From assembly GCA_025201765.1 (NCBI GenBank), contig MU623684.1, positions 1 through 17,529 of the forward strand: a stretch of DNA of 17,529 bases, written 5' to 3'. Each line of letters opens with the position of its first letter. Positions within the stretch are counted from its first letter, which is position 1. Made by a program: the position numbers and the translations under genes. This stretch comes from Daldinia sp. FL1419. Taxonomy: Eukaryota; Ascomycota; Sordariomycetes; Xylariales; Hypoxylaceae. A model generated the notes under the pieces. That model did no database searches, was not told the DNA's origin, and saw nothing but the letters and a program-made list of their open reading frames with translations. Positions 10,192 to 17,529 of this stretch are shown in pieces.

Positions 10192-10698
10192 CCAGGACAA
10201 AGTCCAGTATATTATACTAAAACTCTTCTAATAAATTATTATGTATAATTAATAAGAAATTAATAAGAAATTAATAAGGTAATTAATAAAATAATTAATA
10301 AACATATAAATCACCTATTAAAAAATCCATTTAAATAAGCCATATTTACCCATATCACACCATATCCACCAACTATACCAGGGTAGCTTCTGAAAGACTT
10401 AATAGATTTTAACAAAACTTTAAGTTTTTTTTAAAAAAATTAAAAAAAGAATATTTTAAATTTCTAAAAAAAATAATTAAAATAATACTTTTTTTGCAGG
10501 CTTTGAAATGGACCCATCAGTTATATATGATCAATTTGTTATAATAATTTAAAAAGTTATTTAAATCAAATTAAATTTATTAAATCTATTAAATTTATTA
10601 AATCTATTAAATCTATTAAATCTATTAAATCTATTAAATCTATTAAATCTATTAAATCTATTAAATCTATTAAATCTATTAAATTTATTAAATTTATT
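10192..10698. mobile_element. E element copy B (RIP-mutated, right end missing)
   Basis: The left end is CCAGGACAAAGTCCAGTA (10192 onward). The copy then follows copy A almost base for base through the TATTATACT block, the AATCCA.TTAAATAAGCCA block, the ACTTTAAG-poly-T block and the GGACCCATC block. Most differences are G or C in copy A against A or T here, for example GTCCGG/GTCCAG and ACCCACGCC/ACCCATATC, which is the pattern RIP leaves. After the 9-bp tandem array the match to copy A ends, and the sequence corresponding to the terminal inverted repeat on the right is absent. Confidence 0.6.
10573..10698. repeat. Tandem array of a 9-bp unit, 14 copies
   Basis: The unit AAATCTATT (some units AAATTTATT) runs without interruption for 126 bp, which is exactly 14 units. 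The homologous position in E copy A has three units (9811-9837), so the array expanded in copy B. The variant units differ by C-to-T and sit at both ends of the array. Confidence 0.85.
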
Positions 10699-10847
10699 AA
10701 CATTGGATAGATAAGGTACCATTATATACAATAATAAGAATAAAGATATTCAAATAAATTCAACTAAAAATGGTTATTCTAAGAAAGAACGTATTTTAAT
10801 TAGAAACCAAAATATGTAGAATTAAATACAAGATTAAAGTGGGTCTG
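10699..10847. other. AT-rich segment between E copy B and L copy b
   Basis: It starts CATTGGATAGATAAGG. It may contain a scrambled continuation of the interrupted L copy a (GGATAGA and a TTATAAG-like block), but the alignment is too weak to claim. No open frame. Confidence 0.3.
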
Positions 10848-11257
10848 TACTGAATAGGAGCTCTAATAGCTCCTGCAGGATATACCCTATACTTTAACTA
10901 ACCTATAACAAGCTAGAGGCTGTATAAGCCAGAGGATATAAGGTGACTATATCCTAAGGAGAATAGGCTGATCGGATAGAGAATCTAATAGAAATAATTG
11001 TTTACCAATGGTAATATATTATAAGAAAATATTTTTAAAAAGGGAACTAAAATTGTATATTTTTGTATAAAGATTTTATAAAGAAATTAAACTATAGAAC
11101 CTAATGAATCTTTAATGATTAAATAAGAAAGATAATTTTTGAGGGCCTATTTATATCTAAAAGAGTTATGGAGCCTTAAAAGGTTTAACTTTAAAGAAGA
11201 AATAGGGTTTTTACAGGGTAGTATCTATAACCTAATCGTTTTACATCAATTCAAAGT
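10848..11257 (+). mobile_element. L repeat copy b: nearly complete LTR-like repeat
   Basis: It begins TACTGAATAGGAGCTC with the hairpin AGGAGCT-CTAAT-AGCTCCT. The order of blocks is the same as in copy c: AGGATATA, CTATATCCTAAGGAG, GATCGGATAGAGAATC, AAAGATTTTATAAAGAAATT, AACCTAATGAATC, TTGAGGGCCTATTTATATCT, GGAGCC, and TACAGGGTAGTATCTATAACC. Homology is clear to about 11,257 and then fades, so the 3' end is uncertain. Most differences from copy c are transitions. The family is unclassified. Length and end sequences suggest a long terminal repeat, but no flanking retrotransposon genes are legible. Confidence 0.6.
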
Positions 11258-11439
11258 TTCCTAAAATTAATAATATTAAACCTTTAATAAATTAATTTTA
11301 ATAAAAGAATTGGAAAAATAATTTAAGAAATTAATTATAATATTATATAAAATTAAATTAAAGAAAAATAATAATTTTAACTTTAAATCCTAATTTGAAA
11401 ATCTTAATTCCCTAAATTTCTAAATTATAGTCCTACTAT
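11258..11439. other. AT-rich, no feature seen
   Basis: It lies between L copy b and a degenerate tandem repeat. If copy b is a 5' LTR, a primer-binding site would lie here. None is recognisable, but RIP could have erased it. Confidence 0.3.
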
Positions 11440-11785
11440 TTTAAATTAACTAATCAAACATATTTAAATATTGGTAATTAATTAATTTGTTATAGCAATG
11501 GTTAAATATTAAACTTAATAATATTTTAATTTTAAACATTTAGTGATTTTACTAAATATTTATTAATTTTGATTGTATGCTTAACTAGTTAATTAATTAT
11601 TATTAAATATTTAAAATTAATTAATTTACTATAACAATAATTAAATACTTTAGCGCTACTAACATAACAATAACTTAATAACCCTATTTAATACTTTTTA
11701 TATACGCAATGAGTTAATTAATTGTATTTTAGTACTTAAAATTGATTAATTTATTATAACAAATTAAATACTAAAATTTAATATT
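11440..11785. repeat. Degenerate tandem repeat, about 125-140 bp unit, three copies
   Basis: A core reading AATTAATTAATTT, then a pyrimidine-flanked TATAACAA-type block, then AATTAAATACT recurs starting at 11476, 11615 and 11740, so spacings are 139 and 125 bp. In the last two units the preceding 40 or so bases also align (TATGC/TACGC, then GTTAATTAATT, then ATTTAAAATT/ACTTAAAATT). Low-complexity sequence makes chance similarity easier, but the order of several blocks is shared. Confidence 0.5.
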
Positions 11786-12535
11786 ATTAATGGTGGTACT
11801 AATAATTAGTAAGTGGTAATTGATAAGTAGTAATTAATAATAATATTAATATTAAATAAGGTTTATATAAAATGTGTTGGTTTAATTAAATAAGATATAA
11901 ATTTTAGAAGAAAGAAAATGATATTGTAAAAGTAAGAGGAGAAAAAGGAATTATAAGAAAAAAAGAACAAAATTAATACTAATATATATTTTAACTTATA
12001 ATTATTATTTAATAAGTTAATAATTGTTTTTTAGGTATTTTAATTATAAATAATATCTTTTTGCCTATATATTATGGTTTAAATTTATGGATTTTTTCTT
12101 TCTTTTCCCTTTTTCTTTCTTACTCTTTTTTTTTCCTGGGGTTTATTCTTTTAGATTAAAGAATATTTGATATTATCTGATTGGTTACCAATTAACAAAA
12201 TTTAAAAATTAAAATTTTTTTAATTATTAATAAATATAGTTGGTCCAGAATTAAATAAAAAGAATAGAAAAAAAAATTAAATAATAATATAAAGATATTG
12301 TTGTATAATAAATGGAAATAATTTAATCGTTAATTAATTATTGTATATATAAAAACCAAAAAAAAATAGAAATAATATAAAAAAAAGTTTCTATATTTAT
12401 TTATTTTTTTTTGAAATATTTAATCTTAATTGTAAGTGGGTAACAGTATTATATATTAATTAACTTAATACTAATTAATTATATAAGTATAAATAATATT
12501 CTTATACTAAATAATTTAAGTACAATTACTAATAT
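11786..12535. other. AT-rich segment, no gene; pyrimidine tract
   Basis: No open frame of interest. The strand has a 45-base pyrimidine tract (12092-12136) broken by one A, in otherwise A/T sequence. Short poly-A runs flank 12260-12390. Confidence 0.4.
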
Positions 12536-12900
12536 AAAATATGTTAGTAGGGGTAATAAATATTCGGGTTTAGGATTTTTTAATTTAAAACTCTTAAATT
12601 GTTTAAACATAATCTTCTTTTTTATAATTTCTTTATAATCATACTCAATATCTCTGCTATAACTGGTTTTGATAATTGGGTCTTACTGTATGGCATTTAT
12701 AAGGGGGGTTTGTAGAGGCAGTAAGGATATAGGTAGGGGGGGTAGAAATACTTCAAGAAGAAGTAATATATTAAACCTAAGTTGATTAGATAATATATTA
12801 AATATTTAACTAATTAGTTGTTGTTTTAAAGGCATGAAAAGGGGTGGTAGAGGGGGTAAAAATATTTTATTCTAATCAACATAAAAGGTATATTAAGTAA
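12536..12900. repeat. G-retaining, C-poor patch with a 19-bp direct repeat
   Basis: A 19-bp sequence GGTAGGGGGGGTAGAAATA (12732-12750) recurs as GGTAGAGGGGGTAAAAATA (12846-12864), with two G-to-A differences. A further G6 run lies at 12703-12708. GTTGATTAGA (12781-12790) and its exact reverse complement (12871-12880) form a 10-bp inverted repeat around the second copy. The strand keeps G while C is scarce. No coding frame. Confidence 0.5.
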
Positions 12901-13215
12901 AGTTATAAACTTTAACCGCACTTAATTTGTTTTCTATATAAATTAAAGTAATTTTGGTTTTTATTACAATAGTCTTAACTTTTAATTATATAATTTTAAA
13001 AATATTTAAGAAGGTAGTTAATATTAAAATGATAATAATACTAAGTATGTTCTATTTTTTTTATGTAAATAAGCTAATCAAAATAATAAACACCAACTTT
13101 AAAAATGTATAGCGTAGAAAATCTCTTCTCTAACTTTCCATTTCATAATAATAGCAATAATGGGTTAACATTGTAACAATAATTGGAATTTTTTTAATAT
13201 TAATATTAAATTATT

Positions 13216-13330
13216 TAATTAATCTTATCCTATTTGGCCCAAATATTACAAATAATTTCATATCTATATCTTTAATAATTATTTTTAATTAAATTAATTT
13301 TATTTTATTTGGCCCAAATATTGTAATCAA
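13216..13330. repeat. 75-bp spaced direct repeat of a palindromic TATTTGG-C-CCAAATA block
   Basis: TATTTGGCCCAAATATT occurs at 13231-13247 and 13306-13322, exactly 75 bp apart. About 12 bases on the left also match (AATCTTATCC against AATTTTATTT), differing only by C-to-T. The core itself is a 7-bp inverted repeat with one central C. Confidence 0.6.
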
Positions 13331-13930
13331 TTTAAAAAAAATTATAAAATATATTAATCCCTTAAACCTCTTCTTTAAATCTCTTTTAAAATCTTCATAC
13401 CTTCTTAATTTATTATAAAAATATATTTTTTTAATTTTACAATATTAAAACAATATTATTTAATATTATTTTATTTATTATATGTATTATTTAATCAAAT
13501 TATTCCTAAATATTATACATATTGTAGGTACAATAGGGGGTAATAATAGGATTTTCGATGTTGGTTATGTGAGGGTTTTTGTATTGGTTTGGCATAAGGT
13601 TTCAAGGTTAAATGGATTTCTCTTACTTTTTGTTCTTTTAGGCTTTTATTTTTAACCTGAAGCTATAATTATTTTAATTAAACAATAATTGCTTTAATTA
13701 GGTTAGTGATAATAATTTTAATTATATTGTTAATCCTCAAAAAATAACCCTAATTAGGATTAATATTTCGATTTTTAATTAACCAAATAATTTTGGCCTT
13801 AATAAACCTAATATCAATCCTAATTAGATAAAAATGGTCCTAAATAAATACAATTTTTATGGATAATGGTTTTAATAATATCAATCCTCCTAAAATTAAA
13901 ATTGCAATTTCAAAATCTAAAAATAATCAC
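13331..13930. other. AT-rich segment, no gene seen
   Basis: A short less AT-rich patch lies at 13525-13650. The perfect 10-bp palindrome CCTAATTAGG and related TCCTAATTAG sequences recur between 13745 and 13825. Nothing coding is visible. Confidence 0.35.
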
Positions 13931-14362
13931 TATTGAACAGGAACTTTAATAGTTCTTATAAGATATACCTTATATTTTAACTAACCTATAACAAACCAAA
14001 GGTTGTATAAACCAGAGGATATAAAGTAATTATATCCTAAGGAAAATAAATTAATCAAATAGAAAATCTAATAAAGGTAATTACTTATTAATAATAACGC
14101 ATTATAAAAGGATATCTTCAAAAAAGAGGTTAAAATTATATATTTTTATACAAAGATTTTATAAAGAAATTAAATTATGGAACCTAATGAATCTCTAATG
14201 ATTAAATAAGAAAGATAATTTTTGAAAACTTATTTATATTTAAAAGAACTGTGGAGCCTTAAAAAGTCTAGCTCTAAAAAGGAGATAGGGTTTCTACAGG
14301 GTAGTATCTATGACCTAATTGCTCTACACCGGTTCAGTACCACCATGATCACATGACCAACA
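13931..14362 (+). mobile_element. L repeat copy c: best-preserved LTR-like repeat, about 430 bp
   Basis: It begins TATTGAACAGGAAC (5' TG probably mutated to TA) and ends GACCAACA, so the original ends may have been TG..CA as in LTRs. The hairpin is present as GGAACT-TTAAT-AGTTCT: both arms carry matching G-to-A and C-to-T changes, so pairing is kept. It shares all the blocks of copy b, and its 3' part (CTCTACACCGGTTCAGTACC) is the least mutated. Bases flanking the copy (before 13931 and after 14362) show no target duplication. E fragment C follows 8 bp later. No adjacent retrotransposon genes are legible. Confidence 0.6.
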
Positions 14363-14370
14363 TTTCCACA

Positions 14371-14471
14371 ATTAAAAATAATTTAAATAAATTATATTTA
14401 TTTGATACCCAAACTTCATCCGCTTCTCATTGGAATTAAATTACACTTTTAGCTACCAACTTCATCCTGGA
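14371..14471. mobile_element. E element fragment C (right end only)
   Basis: It aligns with the last 100 bp of E copy A (9833-9934), starting just after the position of the 9-bp array and ending at CATCCTGG. Both terminal motifs are present but mutated: CCCAAACTTCATCCGC against CCCGGACTTCGTCCGC, and ACCAACTTCATCCTGG against ACCGGCTTCGTCCTGG. Nearly all differences are transitions in the RIP direction. Confidence 0.6.
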
Positions 14472-14624
14472 TTTAATTTTATCTTAAAAGAAATATTGAA
14501 ATAATTAAATAAATGAATTGTTATATATAATTATTTTATAATAATAGTACATATAATAAGGTTATAGGCCCAAAAGAATGTATATGATTTATATAAAACT
14601 ATATAGAAACAATTTCTAAAGAAC

Positions 14625-14712
14625 TATCTATGATTTGAACTGATCAGGTAAGAAAGTAATTCTTGAGGGCCTATATATATCTAAACAAATATATATAAAC
14701 CTCATAGGGGTA
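14625..14712 (+). mobile_element. L repeat copy d: diverged partial copy
   Basis: The block CTGATCAGGTAAGAAAGTAAT followed by TTGAGGGCCTATATATATCT (near 14641-14682) matches the 3' middle of L copy b (near 11116-11158). Flanking sequence has only weak similarity, so this may be a different subfamily or a short remnant. Confidence 0.4.
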
Positions 14713-14737
14713 TCTATTAAGGTCCTTCAAAATAGCT

Positions 14738-14815
14738 CCTATTACATACTCCTGCTGCATATCCGTACTACGTACTCCTATTACATATCCCTATTGCATA
14801 TTACAACCACGTACT
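14738..14815. repeat. 13-bp minisatellite, six imperfect units
   Basis: Six consecutive 13-base units fill 78 bp exactly. They are CCTATTACATACT, CCTGCTGCATATC, CGTACTACGTACT, CCTATTACATATC, CCTATTGCATATT and ACAACCACGTACT. The shared frame is a CCTAYTRCATAYT-like consensus. The array keeps more C and G than its surroundings. Confidence 0.65.
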
Positions 14816-14904
14816 ACATTGGTTCAATATATAATTATTATTATAATTATATTAAAAAAAGAAAATTATTATATTAAACTAATCATTTAAAATAATAAAT
14901 ATAT

Positions 14905-15171
14905 ATGAAATTAAAGGATTTAATGGATAAAATATATTTTTATTTAAAAATTATAATAAGAAGGAATATAGGAATATTTGATTATTTAAGTTATAAATTG
15001 TTTATAAAATTAAAAGATAAGATATTAATAAGTTATATAAAAAATTATGATTTATTATTTAAAGTTATAATAATAAAAGGAGAAAAAGATATTTATATAA
15101 TTATTTATAATTTAATATTTCAATTAATAAATTATTATTATAATTATTTTATTTTTATAATAATGAATTAA
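14905..15171 (+). CDS. Doubtful 88-residue open frame in AT-rich DNA (possible decayed gene)
   Basis: The frame is open for 267 bp in a region of about 9% G+C (23 G and 1 C counted). The protein is dominated by Ile, Lys, Tyr, Leu and Phe (for example KIYFYLKIIIRRN at 9-21), as AT-rich DNA forces. I recognise no domain or motif. It could be a remnant of a repeat-encoded protein that escaped stops, or a chance frame. The single C falls in the only CAA codon (residue 73), where C-to-T would create a stop. I do not assert that it is a real gene. Confidence 0.15.
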   Translation: MKLKDLMDKIYFYLKIIIRRNIGIFDYLSYKLFIKLKDKILISYIKNYDLLFKVIIIKGEKDIYIIIYNLIFQLINYYYNYFIFIIMN

Positions 15172-15559
15172 AAGAATGATTATATAGTTTTATAATATTA
15201 TACAAATATATATCTAATTAAATATTAATATAAATTATATTATTATTATTATTATTAAATTACTTAAAAAAATTTAAAAATTATTCTTTTAGAAATATTA
15301 TAATAGTTACTATAAAGTTATTTTATAGAATAATTCAAGTTAAAGTATACTAGTTTTTTTAGACTGATCATTTTACAACTAGTTTGCTTTTAGGATTAAT
15401 TAATCTTATTTTATAATTATTAATTTAATATTAAATATTAAATATAATTTTTAAATAAAAAAATTATTAAACTAAAATAATATAATTATATAATTAAAAT
15501 TATTTTATAATATTTCATTAACTTTTATGGAATTAATTCTTCTAAATTTCTATAGGTCT

Positions 15560-15905
15560 TTTTAAATATAATAAATTGATATAATATATTTATATAATAG
15601 ATGTTACTTTATAAAAACCCTATTAACCTCTTTAAAATTAAAGTTCTTAGGTTTCCAAAATTCTTTTAAATATAAATAGGGTTTAAAAAGTATTTTTTTT
15701 GTTTAATTAATTTAAATTTATTATATATTTTTAAGAATTTCTTTTATAAAACCTTTATATAAATATATATAATTTTAGTCTTTTTTTTTAAATAAGATAT
15801 TTTATAAAGCGCTACTATTCAGAAACAATCACATATATCTATTCTTCTATTTAATCATTCTATTCCCTTTCTTAAAATATAATTACCTTATATATCTTAT
15901 TTCAT
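15560..15905 (-). mobile_element. L repeat copy e: inverted, strongly AT-converted
   Basis: Read on the minus strand, the segment aligns in order with copies b and c. It has a GATATATAAGGTAATTATAT block, GATTAAATAGAAGAATAG, an ATAGTAGCGC...TATAAAATATCTT block, ACTAAAATTATATAT, AAAGGTTTTATAAAAGAAATT, CTATTTATATTTAAAAGAA (about 15665-15680) and AATAGGGTTTTTATAAAG. Its 5' hairpin part is not found. Just beyond it, at 15910-15930, lies ATCCAGGATGAAATCCAATG, which resembles the E-element end motif. Confidence 0.5.
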
Positions 15906-15930
15906 TTATCCAGGATGAAATCCAATGTAT

Positions 15931-17529
15931 TTATTGGATTAGTAAGCCTAAAAATAACGTGGAAAAATTCTCTCCTTTACAATAATTCGATAAAAAGCTT
16001 TACTGTTCTATTTTAGAATTTTAATAATAAGAATAATAATTTAAATTCTATAATTATATTTTTTTTTTTATATATTATGTAATAATTAAAAATTTTAATT
16101 ATATTTTAATATAAATATATGGTTAATATTAATTTAATTATACTGCATAAATATATATTTAATATAATTTTAATTATATTTAATTAAATAATATTATTTA
16201 AAAATATTATAAAAAAAAATTAATTATTTATATTTAATGATTGGGAAGTATAAAATCAAGCTTTTATAATTTTAGCCTATAATTTAGATATGTGGGATTG
16301 ATTGAATTTAGAAAATATTGATCCAATAAGGAAACCTCTATTCCCTTTAACCATTTAATTAATATAATCAAATATTAAAGATTATAAAATTAACTCTAAA
16401 AACTTAAATAATTTATTAACCTTTAAAAGAAATAAATAAAATAATATAATAAATACGCCTAACAATTTTATTATAAATATTCACTTTTATAATACAAATT
16501 AATTTACACTAGTTAAAAAGCTCCATTACAATGAAAATATATAAATATATATACGAACCATAATTTTATACAATACTAAGCATAACAAATTAATTTAATT
16601 TTTAAATTATATAACAAAAATTATATTAAAATCTTATTAAATATTAATTTTGCTTTTAATTTAAAACATTCAAAAAAATATATTATTTTTAAAAAGATTT
16701 TTAATATTAATTCTAACAAATATAAAATAAAAGAATATTATAAGAAAATAATAATATTATTTTTAAAACAATTTAAAAATTGGGAGGAATAAATTACCTC
16801 TTAAAAAATAACTATATTACATAAAACAAATAAAAAACTTACCACTACTATTAATCTACAAAAATAATTCCTAATTACCCTACAAATAATAATGTTAATA
16901 CTCCAAGAATAAACATCCATTTAAATAATAATATATCAAAAAAAAACTAATAATAAAATATTAACTTTTAAAAATATTATTTATTTTCTTAGAAATTATA
17001 CCTATATTATAGGTATAATTTAAAAAGAAAAAGGAAAAATCCATCGAGGTACTTTTACTATTTGCCACAAAAATAATAATATTAATAATTTTAATAAAAA
17101 AAAAATTTTTATAAAAAAAAATCAATTAAATAAAATAAACAACCAAATAAATATTAAAATAATTTAAATAAATAAAAAAAAATAATATAAATATTAATTA
17201 ATATTTACATCCATTAATATATCAATATAAATATAACAAATATAAAATTTACTTAAATTCTTATAAAATTAAAAAATATTTTTATATTATTAAATTAAAA
17301 TATTTTAAATATTTTAAAGTTAATATATAATTTAATATATTTATATAAGAAAAAATTAAATATAATTTTAAATTAACAACAAAAATAAAAATTCTTAATA
17401 ATCCTAAAAAAAAAAAAATAACATAATTAATTAAAAAAATAAAAATTAATTATTAAAATAAATAATAATCTTAAAATTAAAAACAATATTTATAATAAAT
17501 ATTATAAATATTATTTATAATATAAATCA
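15931..17529. other. AT-rich terminal segment, no gene
   Basis: No open frame or recognised repeat. A near-perfect palindrome lies at 16993-17021 and is listed separately. Poly-A and poly-T runs are frequent. Small less AT-rich patches occur near 15931-15990, 16240-16340 and 17030-17070. Confidence 0.5.
16993..17021. repeat. Perfect 14-bp inverted repeat with a single-base centre
   Basis: The left arm is AAATTATACCTATA (16993-17006), the centre is T, and the right arm is its exact reverse complement (17008-17021). It contains four G/C positions (CC and GG), so it is not a trivial AT palindrome. Its function is unknown; it would form a cruciform or hairpin. Confidence 0.7.

Noticed and set aside
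10573..10698. CRISPR array or centromeric satellite
   Set aside because: The units are 9 bp and contiguous, without spacers, and lie inside a transposon copy that also exists with three units.
10848..14362. L copies b and c as the two LTRs of one retrotransposon
   Set aside because: The flanking 5-mers do not match, no primer-binding site or polypurine tract is visible, and the 2.7 kb between them shows no legible coding remnant. It remains possible, because RIP could have erased these signals.

Overview
The window looks like nuclear DNA of a filamentous ascomycete (Pezizomycotina). The evidence is short introns of 53 to 71 bases with GT..AG ends, a pyrimidine-rich promoter, a fungal-type Ste20 kinase that ends in a G-beta-binding tail, and extremely AT-rich flanks whose repeat copies differ mainly by C-to-T and G-to-A changes, as repeat-induced point mutation (RIP) produces. 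I cannot name the genus from sequence alone.

Layout. Positions 1 to about 3,100 are an AT-rich arm with no convincing gene. Positions about 3,100 to 9,100 are a gene island of ordinary base composition with two convergent genes. A mitochondrial-type short-chain dehydrogenase/reductase (SDR) lies on the plus strand (3229..4394, two exons, 367 residues). A STE20-type p21-activated kinase lies on the minus strand (9039..5900, four exons, 981 residues). Their stop codons are about 1.5 kb apart, and that gap holds no gene I can support. Positions about 9,120 to 17,529 are a second AT-rich arm made largely of decayed, nested repeats.

Repeats in the right arm. One family (called E here) is about 500 bp and ends in inverted repeats carrying the palindrome GGAC-NNN-GTCC. 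It has one nearly complete copy (9434..9934), one copy lacking the right end (10192..10698) and one right-end fragment (14371..14471). A second family (called L here) looks like a solo LTR of about 430 bp. It has two long plus-strand copies, a 5' fragment interrupted by E copy B, a diverged partial copy and one inverted copy. Several small tandem repeats are also present: a 9-bp array of 14 units inside E copy B, a 13-bp array of 6 units, and a degenerate 125-140 bp triplet.

The two genes have no evident functional link. The kinase is a conserved signalling enzyme (Cdc42 to MAP-kinase pathways and polarity). The SDR is probably a NAD-dependent polyol or sugar-alcohol dehydrogenase of the arabinitol dehydrogenase type imported into mitochondria. 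I found no rRNA, tRNA, CRISPR array or intact transposase or reverse transcriptase gene. The least explained material is the E element and the repeat structure of the right arm. Base-composition statements are visual estimates unless a count is given.
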